A DNA stretch of 34,029 bases, taken from positions 1 through 34,029 of the forward strand of contig JALLOG010000022.1 in NCBI GenBank assembly GCA_027717645.1, written 5' to 3'. The notes beneath the pieces were generated by a model. The model did no database searches. It was not told the origin of the DNA and saw only the letters and a program-made list of their open reading frames with translations. The stretch comes from Desulfobacterota bacterium AH_259_B03_O07. Its GTDB lineage: Bacteria; Desulfobacterota_D; UBA1144; Nemesobacterales; CSP1-2. The position numbers and the translations under genes are program-made. Shown piece after piece: positions 25,638-34,029 of the stretch (position 1 is the first letter of the stretch; each line of letters begins with the position of its first letter).

Positions 25638-26549
25638 CTATCTGATTGACCAGCCAAAACTATATCTAAATATGGCCCTGATATTTAATCTTTCTAAATC
25701 CCAGCTCCTGGGGAAGGGGCTGAAAGGATTAGCGACTCTGATTGCGCGTATTGCTTCGTCATCAAGACGCCTAAATCCAGAAGAGTTCAGCAATCTTACA
25801 TTCTCTAAATATCCATCACTTCTTATTGTAAATATGAGTAATAGCTCACCTTGTTCGCCCCTTATTCGGGATGTTTCTGGATAATGCCAAACGCCTTCAA
25901 TTTGTCTTTTGAGCTTTAAAAAATATGATAGGTATCTAAACTCCGTTGTATTTAGATCAACTGTATCTTCATTCCTCTTTACATCCCTTGCACCTTGAAA
26001 ATCCCTTGAGCTTTTTTGCTGTCTAGCAAATTGACTTGGAGGAGACTTAAATAGCTCGTCTTTGGTTAATTCAGTATCTTTTTCGTCTTCAATTTGCTTT
26101 TTTGGTCGTGTTGAATCTTTTAAAATGTCCTTTGGTATGGAGGCTATCTTTTTGGGTTTCTTCTTGGATTCTTGCTTTTTTGGCCTCTCCACTTTTTTCT
26201 TAGCAACTTTTTGTTGTTTTTTCTGTGGAGGTTGTTGAGGCTTAGGAATTTGAGCTACACTTCCCTGTTTTGTAAAATCATCTCGGGTTTTCTCTTCGGG
26301 GGCTTTGTGTGATCTTTCGGCGAGTCGCTTAATTTCTTTTGGGGGTTTGGTTTCTTTTTCTTTTGGAACAGGTAATTCAGTAATTTCTATGAATTGTGGT
26401 TTTTTACTAGGTGTTTTAGCTTGCCTGTTGTTATTGTAAACAAGAAAGAGCGCTACACTAAGAAAAATAAGGAGGTGTAGAAGTATTGATGCTAATATAA
26501 AAGGTGTGGTTAATCTTCTTCTTTTGCTCTTTGGTTTCCGTCTCGCCAT
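25638..26549 (-). CDS. TonB family energy-transducing protein
   Basis: A 303-residue protein with TonB layout. It has a basic N-terminus, one membrane helix (about 16-38), a long Pro/Lys/Glu-rich region rich in KP and PKK (45-165) that would span the periplasm, and a C-terminal TonB domain from about 205 (YLSYFLKLKRQIEGVWHYP ... RSDGYLENVRLLNSSGFRRLDDEAIRAIRVANPF). TonB couples the proton gradient to outer-membrane transporters. No exbB, exbD or TonB-dependent receptor is in the window, so it must use partners elsewhere. This gene supports a diderm envelope. Confidence 0.88.
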   Translation of the reverse strand: MARRKPKSKRRRLTTPFILASILLHLLIFLSVALFLVYNNNRQAKTPSKKPQFIEITELPVPKEKETKPPKEIKRLAERSHKAPEEKTRDDFTKQGSVAQIPKPQQPPQKKQQKVAKKKVERPKKQESKKKPKKIASIPKDILKDSTRPKKQIEDEKDTELTKDELFKSPPSQFARQQKSSRDFQGARDVKRNEDTVDLNTTEFRYLSYFLKLKRQIEGVWHYPETSRIRGEQGELLLIFTIRSDGYLENVRLLNSSGFRRLDDEAIRAIRVANPFSPFPRSWDLERLNIRAIFRYSFGWSIR

Positions 26550-26756
26550 AAGATTGACGTGGATAATGATTACACTTACTTACGATATTTACTAATATTA
26601 TACTTGCGATATGAACATTTATTCAAGTATCTTTAGATAATTAAAATGCATTTTTAAAGTTAACTATTAATATTCTTATAATAGAAAATCTAAGATCTCA
26701 TACCGTTTGTTTGTTAAATTTGTAATAAATTTAGATCAGAAAAATGTCATAATGAT

Positions 26757-27575
26757 TTAGTTTAGATCTGATAGCAGGGCTAGGACAGCTTGGTTCCATC
26801 CCTTGGGTCCCACTCCGTCGGCAAAGATCATATTACTAAGTTTTATCCTTGAGTCGTACTCCCCATCCGGATTTTTTAGTAGGATGGGTCTATCTACAAC
26901 CTCAAACATTGGAAGATCATTAAAACTGTCTCCAAGGGCTACAGATAATAATTTTGGATGCTTCTTTTTGAATATACCAATCAATATTTTTACAGCTTTT
27001 CCCTTGTCATTTTTGCCCATTATGTGGTGAAAGATTCCGCCTTGAGTATGATTATAACCTCTGCGAATTATTTCAGTTGTTACATATATACTTTCTTTGT
27101 CATTTCCGAATATAAGGAATGGCTCATCAAAATGTCTCCTCTTGGATAGCTTCGCTAATCTTTCATCGAGCCCTGTATATCCGGACACTTCTTCTGTGGT
27201 CATCTCCGAAAAGCACTTAATATTTAAACCTGATTCTCTTTTTATAGATTTTAAAACTTCTATTAATTTGATATATGAAGTTCCTAATTCAATTATCTCA
27301 TAGCCTTTAGCTGTCTTATCATACTTAAATTTTTGTGAAAAATAGCCCCCGGGTATGAATATACCCCCACCATTTTCAGAAATAAACGGATCATCATTTC
27401 CAATCCGTTTTCTATACATTTCTATTTCCGACTTCGTCTTACTTGAGCAAAAAATTAGTGGGATTTTTTTATTCTTAATGAGTTTCAAAGCGGGCAAAGC
27501 AGATTTATAGGAGTATGTCTCGGAATCCAGTAGCGTTCCATCTAAGTCTGTGAAGACCAAGATGTTATTATTCAT
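26757..27575 (-). CDS. gpgP: Glucosyl-/mannosyl-3-phosphoglycerate phosphatase (HAD)
   Basis: A 272-residue HAD-IIB phosphatase of the MpgP type. The nucleophile motif DLDGTLLD is D10-x-D12; motif II is IFCSSKT with the catalytic Ser/Thr (57-63), followed by the cap domain and ISENGGGIFIP. Motif IV is ALGDSFNDLPMF. These enzymes remove the phosphate from mannosyl- or glucosyl-3-phosphoglycerate. The start overlaps the end of gpgS by 8 bases, as in the known synthase-phosphatase operons. The substrate is inferred from that partner. Confidence 0.85.
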   Translation of the reverse strand: MNNNILVFTDLDGTLLDSETYSYKSALPALKLIKNKKIPLIFCSSKTKSEIEMYRKRIGNDDPFISENGGGIFIPGGYFSQKFKYDKTAKGYEIIELGTSYIKLIEVLKSIKRESGLNIKCFSEMTTEEVSGYTGLDERLAKLSKRRHFDEPFLIFGNDKESIYVTTEIIRRGYNHTQGGIFHHIMGKNDKGKAVKILIGIFKKKHPKLLSVALGDSFNDLPMFEVVDRPILLKNPDGEYDSRIKLSNMIFADGVGPKGWNQAVLALLSDLN

Positions 27576-28776
27576 TATCTTTATTTACTGCATCTCGAAG
27601 TTTATCTAGGATTTCCGGTATTGCAGATGTAACCCTATTCCAGTTGGGAATCAATGGGGAACCCAATGGGTCTTCAAGGAAGCTGCTGCTTGCGATCCTC
27701 AGGCCTTTTACAAACGTTTCTGCGGCGAGACCTTCGGTGTGTCTATCAAACTTGAGGCTATTTATGGCTGCATCATCACTATAACTTTTAATCGTATCCT
27801 GTGCAGTCCTTAGATATGTTGCAATCAATGAATTGAAGAATCCATCAGAGAATCGGACACCTTCAGATGCAAGAGTTCTAAACAGTGTCTTGGATATGTC
27901 TATACACATCTTAAGGAGACCGCCCTGTGGATTATCAGCTGATAAAGCTTGATGTTTATGATCATAGTTATCACAGAGATCAACCTGACATATTCTCTTT
28001 GGAGAAACATTTCTGAAAACTTCGGCAAGCACTCCCACTTCCAGTCCCCAGTCTGAAGGGATTCGGTTTACCCTTGCTAGATCCGCGTCCATTGAGAATT
28101 CGCCAGCTAGCGGGTATCTGAAGCTGTCCAGATAAACTAGGAAGGGCAGATGGCCTAGAATCTTTTCTAAGGATCTAATTATAGGTGTTATGAAGATTCT
28201 AGTCACCCTACCATACATCCTGTCTGTTACTCGTTGGTAGTAACCTTTACAAAATTCATACCCGAGGTTTGGATTCGCTACTGGATAGCATAATCTAACC
28301 AACAGTTCCCTATTATATGAAACGATATCGCAATCATGTAAAGTAATTACCTCACTTGAATCCTCCGCCAGCACGTAGCCATATCCAATCCACGCTGCTC
28401 TCCCCTTTCCAGGATCACCTACGTAAAGACCATTTTTTTCAAATAATGGAAAAAGTGACCTTATTCGCTCACCCTCATTCCAGATTATTTTTAATTTTTG
28501 CGGAAGACCAGAAAAGTAATCCTTAGCGTAATTAAATTCATCTTCATTTGCATTCCCGAGCGTCACGATTATTTCATTAAGGAAATCAACTTGCTTTAAT
28601 TCGCTTACAATCTTTTTTAGAGCCTCACCCTGTAATTCGGAATACAAACTGGGAAGTATAAGCGCAATAGGACTATGTCTGGAATATTCGATTAGGTCCT
28701 CTTCTAATTTTGCGAAGTTATCTGCTTTAAATCTATGCAATGTGGAAATGACTTCAGTCTGGTAAAAATCTCCCAT
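27568..28776 (-). CDS. gpgS: Glucosyl-3-phosphoglycerate synthase (GT81-like)
   Basis: A 402-residue GT-A fold glycosyltransferase. The start MGDFYQTEVISTLHRF is characteristic of the bacterial and archaeal GpgS of Persephonella and Methanococcoides. The metal-binding motif is D148-C-D150 in TLHDCDI. Further conserved stretches are GKGRAAWIGYG (123-133) and PLAGEFSMD. The enzyme joins glucose from an NDP-glucose to 3-phosphoglycerate. GpgP then makes glucosylglycerate, an osmolyte and thermal protectant. The ATG follows GGGAGA by about 7 bases. The distinction from mannosyl-3-phosphoglycerate synthase rests on overall resemblance from memory. Confidence 0.87.
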   Translation of the reverse strand: MGDFYQTEVISTLHRFKADNFAKLEEDLIEYSRHSPIALILPSLYSELQGEALKKIVSELKQVDFLNEIIVTLGNANEDEFNYAKDYFSGLPQKLKIIWNEGERIRSLFPLFEKNGLYVGDPGKGRAAWIGYGYVLAEDSSEVITLHDCDIVSYNRELLVRLCYPVANPNLGYEFCKGYYQRVTDRMYGRVTRIFITPIIRSLEKILGHLPFLVYLDSFRYPLAGEFSMDADLARVNRIPSDWGLEVGVLAEVFRNVSPKRICQVDLCDNYDHKHQALSADNPQGGLLKMCIDISKTLFRTLASEGVRFSDGFFNSLIATYLRTAQDTIKSYSDDAAINSLKFDRHTEGLAAETFVKGLRIASSSFLEDPLGSPLIPNWNRVTSAIPEILDKLRDAVNKDNE

Positions 28777-28982
28777 AGGAATTCTCCCAAATATCGATCT
28801 ATTTCTATATTAATTTCTAACTTGTCTGATCTTCATCGAAAAAATCGTCTCTCAATATCAATCTAACACATGAGTCTTTGTAGGGTCAATTTAGCAATTA
28901 GCACAAAATTAAAATACCCTTGTCGCAATTTTACAAACATTCATCTACGAGAAAAGAGGAATATTATTCACCCTATATAGAT

Positions 28983-29564
28983 TTAAAGCAAGTACTTAAC
29001 GATGAGAAACCCTAATACGAGAAGTAGGAAAAAGATTGTTGCAAGTAGGTTAAAATATTTTTCTATAAACATTTTTATACTAATGCCATAGAAATAAATC
29101 AAAATTGCCTCCATAAAAAATCTCGCAGAACGCCCTATTGCAGAGGCTAATATCAATATAAATATGTTTACTTTAAATACACCGGCCGCTACTGTAAAAA
29201 CCTTGTATGGAATAGGTGTAAAAGAGGCACCAAGAATAGCGAGGAAGGCATTTTCATTGTATTTCCCACTTACATAGAGAAATGCCTTTTGGCTAATGAT
29301 ATAATTAAAAAAAAAGTTATCTACTAACTCCCAAATTCCCCAACCGATTAAATATCCGAATATTCCTCCGAGCACTGACATAATTGAGCAAATTGTGGCA
29401 TACCAGAATGAACGCTTTGGTTTTCCAAGGCATAGTGCGATCAGTAGTGGATCTGGTGGTATTGGAAAGAATGATGATTCAATGAATGAGACCATGGAAA
29501 GTGCTGGAACAGCATATTTCGTATCTGCCCAATGCAGAACCCAGTTGTACAGGTTTTTAAGCAT
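28983..29564 (-). CDS. DedA/YqaA-type (VTT-domain) membrane protein
   Basis: About 193 residues with four to five hydrophobic segments. The motif SFIESSFFPIPPDPLLIALCLG near the N-terminus and FTPIPYKVFTVAAGVFKVN in the middle belong to the DedA/YqaA SNARE-associated family, which has roles in lipid flipping and envelope homeostasis. The start may be the ATG at 29564 or a TTG two codons upstream at 29570; the ATG overlaps the surE stop by 8 bases. Translation coupling with surE is likely in either case. Confidence 0.85.
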   Translation of the reverse strand: MLKNLYNWVLHWADTKYAVPALSMVSFIESSFFPIPPDPLLIALCLGKPKRSFWYATICSIMSVLGGIFGYLIGWGIWELVDNFFFNYIISQKAFLYVSGKYNENAFLAILGASFTPIPYKVFTVAAGVFKVNIFILILASAIGRSARFFMEAILIYFYGISIKMFIEKYFNLLATIFFLLLVLGFLIVKYLL

Positions 29565-30324
29565 GTCCAAACGTTTTGGTTAAGTCTTTCGATAATGATT
29601 CGAGCAATCGATAATCTGTGAGGTCTAGTTTTATAGGTGTTACTGATACGTAACCCTGACTGACTGCAACTAAATCTGAATCTTCAATGTCTAAAAAACG
29701 GAGTTCATCACCTCCAATCCAGAAATATTTTCTTCCTCTGGGATCAATTTTCTCAACGATTGGATCTCCATATACTCGCTTCCCTTGTTTTGTCACTTTT
29801 ATTCCTTTAATTTCATCCTTTGGAAGATTCGGAACATTAATATTTAAAAGCGTACCTTGAGGAACGGATTTTTTTATAACGTATTTTGCAAGTAGGAGTG
29901 CGTAAAACGAAGCAGTGTCAAAGAAAAAATCTTTTTTGCTTGCGAGTGAGACTGCAATTGAAGGAATACCCAGAAGTGTCCCTTCCATTGCAGCACTAAC
30001 GGTTCCTGAATATGTTATATCGTCACCAAGGTTTTCTCCTTTATTTATGCCTGAAACAATAAGATTGGGATGTTTATCTTTTAATATCCCATTAACGGCA
30101 AGGTTAATACAATCAGTCGGAGTGCCATCGACGCAGTAAATGTTTTCGTCTATTTCTTCTATTCTAAGTGGATTATGAAGGCTTAGAGCATGGCTTGCGG
30201 CGCTTTGCTCACGATCCGGTGCAACTACAAATACTTCGCCGAGAGCTCTTAGGGAATCGGCTAGTGCGTAAAGACCTTTGGAGTTTATTCCGTCATCATT
30301 AGATATGAGTATTCTTATTGACAT
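29557..30324 (-). CDS. surE: 5'/3'-nucleotidase SurE
   Basis: A 255-residue SurE, metal-dependent survival phosphatase acting on nucleoside monophosphates and short polyphosphate. The metal motif NDDG is at 9-12 (D10, D11). Further conserved parts are VVAPDREQSAASHALSL, CVDGTPTDCINLA and SGINKGENLGDDITYSGTVSAAMEG. The length is typical. It begins just after a tRNA-Pro gene and overlaps the downstream DedA-type gene. Confidence 0.95.
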   Translation of the reverse strand: MSIRILISNDDGINSKGLYALADSLRALGEVFVVAPDREQSAASHALSLHNPLRIEEIDENIYCVDGTPTDCINLAVNGILKDKHPNLIVSGINKGENLGDDITYSGTVSAAMEGTLLGIPSIAVSLASKKDFFFDTASFYALLLAKYVIKKSVPQGTLLNINVPNLPKDEIKGIKVTKQGKRVYGDPIVEKIDPRGRKYFWIGGDELRFLDIEDSDLVAVSQGYVSVTPIKLDLTDYRLLESLSKDLTKTFGHA

Positions 30325-30333
30325 AAATAATAA

Positions 30334-30409
30334 TGGTCGGGGTGACTGGACTCGAACCAGCGACCCCCGGCCCCCCAGGCCGATGCGCTACCAACTACGC
30401 TACACCCCG
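30334..30409 (-). tRNA. tRNA-Pro (GGG)
   Basis: The minus strand folds into a complete cloverleaf. The acceptor stem CGGGGTG pairs with CACCCCG; the D arm reads GCGTAGTTGGTAGCGC; the anticodon stem TCGGC/GCCGG holds the loop CTGGGGG with anticodon GGG; and the T arm is CTGG-TTCGAGT-CCAG. Discriminator A is followed by an encoded CCA (30334-30336). Total 76 bases. It reads the proline codons CCC and CCU. It lies between merR and surE on the same strand. Confidence 0.96.
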
Positions 30410-30452
30410 ACTTTTTTGAATGATTTGATGGATAGATAGGAATCTGAGTAAG

Positions 30453-30806
30453 TTATTCTGTAAGTTTTTTGATAGATTTTAACTCACTCAGTACTTCATG
30501 TAATAAAACGTTTACTTTTGTGCTAACACGTTTTTGATTGTCTTGTTCCTTAAGTTTTTTCTTAGCTCCCGTAATCGTGAAATTCTGCTCATACAGCATA
30601 TTTTTGATCTTCAAGATTAAATGAATTGTTTCCCTATCATATAGTCTTTGAGATTTTCTTCTGATGGGTTTTATGTCCGGGAACTCGCTTTCCCAATAGC
30701 GAAGAACGTATGGTTTTATAACTGTAAACTCACTGACCTCGCCTATCCTAAAATATATCTTATCGGGTAAGCTGATCTCAGCCCTATCGTCTTGCATATC
30801 TAACAC
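30453..30806 (-). CDS. MerR-like helix-turn-helix regulator
   Basis: A 117-residue protein with a MerR-type N-terminal winged helix-turn-helix: YFRIGEVSEFTVIKPYVLRYWESEF (about 18-42) and the wing SQRLYDRETIHLILKIK. The C-terminal 40 residues are a Lys-rich coiled coil. It resembles the small MerR-like regulators that follow ihfA or pheT in Proteobacteria; no effector-binding domain is seen. Target unknown. It is the gene just upstream of tRNA-Pro. Confidence 0.85.
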   Translation of the reverse strand: MLDMQDDRAEISLPDKIYFRIGEVSEFTVIKPYVLRYWESEFPDIKPIRRKSQRLYDRETIHLILKIKNMLYEQNFTITGAKKKLKEQDNQKRVSTKVNVLLHEVLSELKSIKKLTE

Positions 30807-30860
30807 CCTAGATTAAAGTTTATAAAATGTCAAGATTTATATTAATAGTATATCACTTTT

Positions 30861-31463
30861 TTAAAATTTCAAAACCCCTCGAAAAGTTTTCCTATGAATT
30901 GGTGAAGGACCAAATCTTCTAATTGCTTCAAGATGCTCTTTTGTCGGATAACCTTTGTGTTTCCTGAAATTGTATTCAGGATAGAGGCTGTGATAATAAT
31001 TCATAATCTTATCCCTTGTGACTTTGGCTAGAATCGAAGCGGCGGCAATCGAACAGCATTTAGAATCACCTTTGACAATTGGTTCCTGTGGAATTGGAAT
31101 GGAAATACGAAAGTTACCGTCGATTAAAAGGAAGTCAGGGGTCTTTTCGAGATGCTTTACGGCTTTTTCCATGGCAAGAATAGCTGCCCTGAGTATATTA
31201 ATTTTATCAATTAAATCAGAATAGATAATGCCAACAGAAGTTGATATCGCGAATTCGCTAATCTGCTCTAAAATTATTACCCGTTTTTCAGGAGCTAGTT
31301 TCTTAGAGTCGTCCAAATTGTTAAGCGTGCATTCTTTCGGGAGTATTACCGCAGCTGCAACTACCGGCCCGGCAAGGGGACCTCTTCCAGCTTCATCAAC
31401 TCCTGCAGGAAGTTTGCCCGCTATCCATAGCTTCTCTTCAAAAGAATAATCTGGTGGGCTCAA
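30861..31463 (-). CDS. rnhB: Ribonuclease HII
   Basis: A 200-residue RNase HII that removes ribonucleotides and RNA primers from DNA-RNA hybrids. The active site begins with GVDEAGRGPLAGPVVAAAVI (D23, E24). Later motifs are LDDSKKL, LLIDGN and KGDSKCCSIAAASILAKVTRD. The start is TTG at 31463, one base from the dapA stop. No ribosome site is visible, so translation is probably coupled to dapA. Confidence 0.95.
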   Translation of the reverse strand: MSPPDYSFEEKLWIAGKLPAGVDEAGRGPLAGPVVAAAVILPKECTLNNLDDSKKLAPEKRVIILEQISEFAISTSVGIIYSDLIDKINILRAAILAMEKAVKHLEKTPDFLLIDGNFRISIPIPQEPIVKGDSKCCSIAAASILAKVTRDKIMNYYHSLYPEYNFRKHKGYPTKEHLEAIRRFGPSPIHRKTFRGVLKF

Positions 31464-31464
31464 T

Positions 31465-32343
31465 TTAGTTTATTAAACTATATTCTTGTAGAGTGCTTTT
31501 AAGTTTTTCCAAGTTGATATCATTGATTCTTGAAAGAGGAAGCCGGCATTCGGACTTTACCTTTCCCATTAGACTAAGCGCCGCTTTAACTGGAATGGGA
31601 TTTGTTTCGAGAAACATTGCCTCATTTAAGGGATGAAGTTTATAGTGTAATTCCCTTGATTGGTTTATCTCTCCTTTGATGAACATGTTATAGAGCTCTG
31701 AGACGTCTCTTGGCGCTACATTTGCAGCAACTGTTATAAACCCCTTTCCGCCTATTGATAGAAGTGGAAAATTTAGTGCATCTTCGCCAGAAAGCAACAC
31801 GAAATCCATACCACATAGATACAGAATTTTACTGGCTTGTTGAATTGATCCACTGGCCTCTTTTACACCTATGATGTTTCTACAGTCCCTGGACAATCTG
31901 GCTATCGTCTCAGGATTCATATTTATTCCCGATCTTCCGGGAATATTGTAGAGGAGTAGTGGTATTTCAACCTCTGAGGCGATTTTTTTGAAGTGAAGAA
32001 AAAGGCCCTCTTGGGTTGGCTTGTTATAATAGGGGACCACCAAAAGGGCAGCGTCTGCTCCAACTTTTTCGGCAAATTTAGTAAGTCTGATTGCCTCCAG
32101 AGTGCTATTCGAACCAGTTCCAGCAACGACCGGTATTCGCTTCTTTACTGCTTTTACGGTTAGTTCAATGACATACTCGTGTTCTTCATGTGAGAGTGTA
32201 GGAGATTCACCCGTTGTTCCACAGGGAACTATTCCATGAGTTCCGTTCTCAATCTGAAACTCAATCAATTCTTTAAAGGCGTCATCATCTATATTTCCAT
32301 TATTGAATGGGGTTACAATAGCCACTATAGAGCCGTGTATCAT
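31465..32343 (-). CDS. dapA: 4-Hydroxy-tetrahydrodipicolinate synthase
   Basis: A 292-residue DapA that condenses pyruvate with aspartate semialdehyde, the committed step to diaminopimelate and lysine. The Schiff-base lysine is K161 (GVKEASGS), with Y132 (LYNIPGRSG) and the pyruvate-contacting GTTGE (42-46). All match the E. coli residues within one position. It lies downstream of asd, which makes its substrate, with the zinc-ribbon gene between. Confidence 0.97.
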   Translation of the reverse strand: MIHGSIVAIVTPFNNGNIDDDAFKELIEFQIENGTHGIVPCGTTGESPTLSHEEHEYVIELTVKAVKKRIPVVAGTGSNSTLEAIRLTKFAEKVGADAALLVVPYYNKPTQEGLFLHFKKIASEVEIPLLLYNIPGRSGINMNPETIARLSRDCRNIIGVKEASGSIQQASKILYLCGMDFVLLSGEDALNFPLLSIGGKGFITVAANVAPRDVSELYNMFIKGEINQSRELHYKLHPLNEAMFLETNPIPVKAALSLMGKVKSECRLPLSRINDINLEKLKSTLQEYSLIN

Positions 32344-32413
32344 CTATTAAGTCTCCAATATCAATCGTTGCCTTCATTATATTGAAGATGTTATGGAAAT
32401 CAAGGAATAAGGC

Positions 32414-32980
32414 TTATTGAATAAGCTCCTGACCACATTCAGAACAAAATTTGCTCTTCCTTGGTATTTTTGACCCACAGTTAAAACAAAACATAGTGTC
32501 ACCGGCTGCAGATGTTTTTGCTCTTTCCCTAGCATCCACTAGGGCATTATTAAATATTTCTTCAATGTTTTCACAATGCCTTATAGCATCGCTAAGAAAA
32601 TCAATTCTATCTTCCTTATCAGATGAAATGATTGTTATTCTAGGTTCTAATCTGTTCATTTCATAATTGGCTCGATGTATGTCATCAAAAGGTATATCTC
32701 TAAAAATCTTAAGCGAGGAAGAGTTTCTTAAGATTAAAATTCTTTGGTTTGTGATTATGAACCAGGAGTTAAAAAATGTGTTACTGTCGAGCCACCTTGG
32801 AGCTATGTACATTGCTCTGTAGTTTCTTAATGTGAATATTACTACTTCTTCTTGTTTCAAGTAACCTTCTAAACCATTTTTTAAGTTTGAAGGAAGTTCG
32901 GTCAAATTCTGTTTTTCTCCATTGCTAAGATATCTTTTAATCAGCTTATGAAGAGGCGTTACAATGGGGATTTTAAACAT
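32414..32980 (-). CDS. PH-like domain protein with C-terminal zinc ribbon
   Basis: A 188-residue protein of unknown role. The middle (about 45-145) has a bacterial PH-like pattern: VVIFTLRNYRAMYIA, WFIITNQRILILR and FRDIPFDDIHRANYE. The last 25 residues form a zinc ribbon, C-x2-C-x10-C-x2-C (CFNCGSK...FCSECG). The start overlaps the asd stop by 8 bases and it sits between asd and dapA, so it is cotranscribed with lysine-pathway genes, without evidence for a role in them. Confidence 0.75.
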   Translation of the reverse strand: MFKIPIVTPLHKLIKRYLSNGEKQNLTELPSNLKNGLEGYLKQEEVVIFTLRNYRAMYIAPRWLDSNTFFNSWFIITNQRILILRNSSSLKIFRDIPFDDIHRANYEMNRLEPRITIISSDKEDRIDFLSDAIRHCENIEEIFNNALVDARERAKTSAAGDTMFCFNCGSKIPRKSKFCSECGQELIQ

Positions 32981-34004
32981 AGTAGTTTATGAGATTTTCT
33001 GCTATCTGAACTGCGTTCAATGCCGCCCCTTTTCTAAGTTGATCACCTACCACCCAGAAACTCAAACCTGCAGGAACTGTATAGTCCTCTCTGATTCTTC
33101 CTATTAGACAATCATCTATACCCGCAGCGTCTATAGGCATTGGATATTTTAGATTCTGGGGTTCGTCAATCACCGTTAGTCCAGGGAAATTCTTAAATGC
33201 TTTCTTTGCTTCACCGACTGAGATTTTCCTTACAGTCTCAACATTGATAGCTATCGAATGGGAACGATATACTGGAACCCTGACAGTTGTGGCTGTTAAT
33301 TGTATAGAGTCGTCTTCCAGTATTTTCCTTGCCTCATTATGGAGTTTCATTTCCTCTTTTGTATATCCATTCTCTAAAAAGATGTCTATTTGGGGGAGCA
33401 AATTGAAAGCTATCTGGTGAGGAAAAACATTTGTTTCAATTGCTTTGTCCTCTAGCAAAGCCTTCGATTGAATTCGGAGTTCTTCCATAGCCTGTGCCCC
33501 CGCACCTGACACAGCCTGGTAGCTGCAAGCGACAACTCTTTTTATTCTCCCAATATCGTGAATTGGCTTGAGCGCCATTAGGGCAACGGCTGTCGTGCAA
33601 TTTGGGTTCGAAATTATTCCCCTTTTTTTGTAATCAGAGATCCTTTGGACATTTATTTCCGGGATCACTAGTGGAACATCCGGCTCCATTCTGAACGCCG
33701 AGCTATTATCCACGACTATTGCTCCAGCCTTAACAGCTTCGGGGGCATATTCCCTGCTTCTTGAAGCACCTGCGGAGAAGAGACCAATATCTATTCCTTT
33801 GAACGAGTCTGAATGTAATTTATTAACCCTTACTTTATCCCCTCTGAATTCTAGCTCCTTTCCAAGGGACTTTTCTGAGGCTAGGAGTGTTAGCTCATCA
33901 ACGGGAAATCCCCTCTCGTCGAGGATCTTTATCATTTCCTGCCCCACTGCTCCAGTTGCTCCCACAACTGCTATGTTATAACTATCCTTATTCAATTTGA
34001 TCAC
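32973..34004 (-). CDS. asd: Aspartate-semialdehyde dehydrogenase
   Basis: A 343-residue NADP enzyme converting aspartyl phosphate to aspartate semialdehyde. The cofactor motif is VVGATGAVGQEM (13-24). The catalytic cysteine is C136 in SNPNCTTA and the acid/base histidine is in YRSHSIAINVE. The GTG start at 34004 gives the extension MIKL. A TTG at 33995 has AAGGTGA 5 bases upstream and yields a start nearer the family consensus, so it may be the true one. It is the first gene of the run asd, zinc-ribbon protein, dapA, rnhB. Confidence 0.96.
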   Translation of the reverse strand: MIKLNKDSYNIAVVGATGAVGQEMIKILDERGFPVDELTLLASEKSLGKELEFRGDKVRVNKLHSDSFKGIDIGLFSAGASRSREYAPEAVKAGAIVVDNSSAFRMEPDVPLVIPEINVQRISDYKKRGIISNPNCTTAVALMALKPIHDIGRIKRVVACSYQAVSGAGAQAMEELRIQSKALLEDKAIETNVFPHQIAFNLLPQIDIFLENGYTKEEMKLHNEARKILEDDSIQLTATTVRVPVYRSHSIAINVETVRKISVGEAKKAFKNFPGLTVIDEPQNLKYPMPIDAAGIDDCLIGRIREDYTVPAGLSFWVVGDQLRKGAALNAVQIAENLINYYV

Positions 34005-34029
34005 CTTATTATTCTTTATTAGGTAAGTA

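Overview
The window comes from an AT-rich bacterium. TonB, a Tat-exported lipoprotein-like respiratory subunit and periplasmic multihaem cytochromes point to a diderm with aerobic or microaerobic respiration. Alternative complex III, an archaeal-type glucose dehydrogenase, glucosylglycerate synthesis of the gpgS/gpgP type and several families of short palindromic repeats fit a deep-branching lineage of the Deltaproteobacteria-like kind. The phylum cannot be fixed from the sequence alone, and that placement is a weak inference.

Layout. Bases 1-1585 (+): the C-terminal part of an MFS sugar porter (its 5' part lies outside the window) followed by a ZIP metal transporter. Bases 1726-5846 (-): a probable operon of zinc glucose dehydrogenase, GMC flavoprotein oxidoreductase and a GH63 glucosylglycerate/mannosylglycerate hydrolase, with a HEAT-repeat gene remnant upstream. 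Bases 6500-8808: aldo/keto reductase, then a divergent pair of cold-shock protein and thiol peroxidase. Bases 8942-10415 (+): a DUF59/MIP18 Fe-S assembly protein and a lone bioD, separated by an inverted pair of 7-bp-period repeat arrays. Bases 10651-18107 (+): a promoter and the complete alternative complex III operon actABCDEF, plus a 46-codon membrane microprotein whose start overlaps the actF stop. Bases 18149-20814: a SWIM zinc-finger protein, then a frameshifted REP-associated tyrosine transposase (RAYT) carrying an inverted pair of GTAG-hairpin REP elements inside its own reading frame, then a MenB-like crotonase. Bases 20878-25608: GxxExxY protein, LLM-class oxidoreductase, alpha/beta hydrolase, cyclophilin with two possible starts, and purM. 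Bases 25638-34004 (-): tonB, gpgP-gpgS, a DedA-type membrane protein, surE, tRNA-Pro, a MerR-like regulator, rnhB, dapA, a PH-like/zinc-ribbon protein and asd.

How the genes fit together. gpgS and gpgP would make the compatible solute glucosylglycerate. The GH63 hydrolase about 24 kb away would release glucose and glycerate from it, and the co-directional glucose dehydrogenase and GMC oxidoreductase could oxidise the sugar. The act operon would oxidise quinol and pass electrons through six haems to a carrier or oxidase encoded elsewhere; no oxidase genes follow it here. asd and dapA are the first committed steps of lysine/diaminopimelate synthesis.

The most unusual part is the RAYT/REP material: at least four hairpins with a GTAG (or CTAC on the other strand) at the foot lie in the window, two of them inside the transposase gene. 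The inverted heptad arrays at 9522-9620 and the microprotein at the end of the act operon also merit attention.
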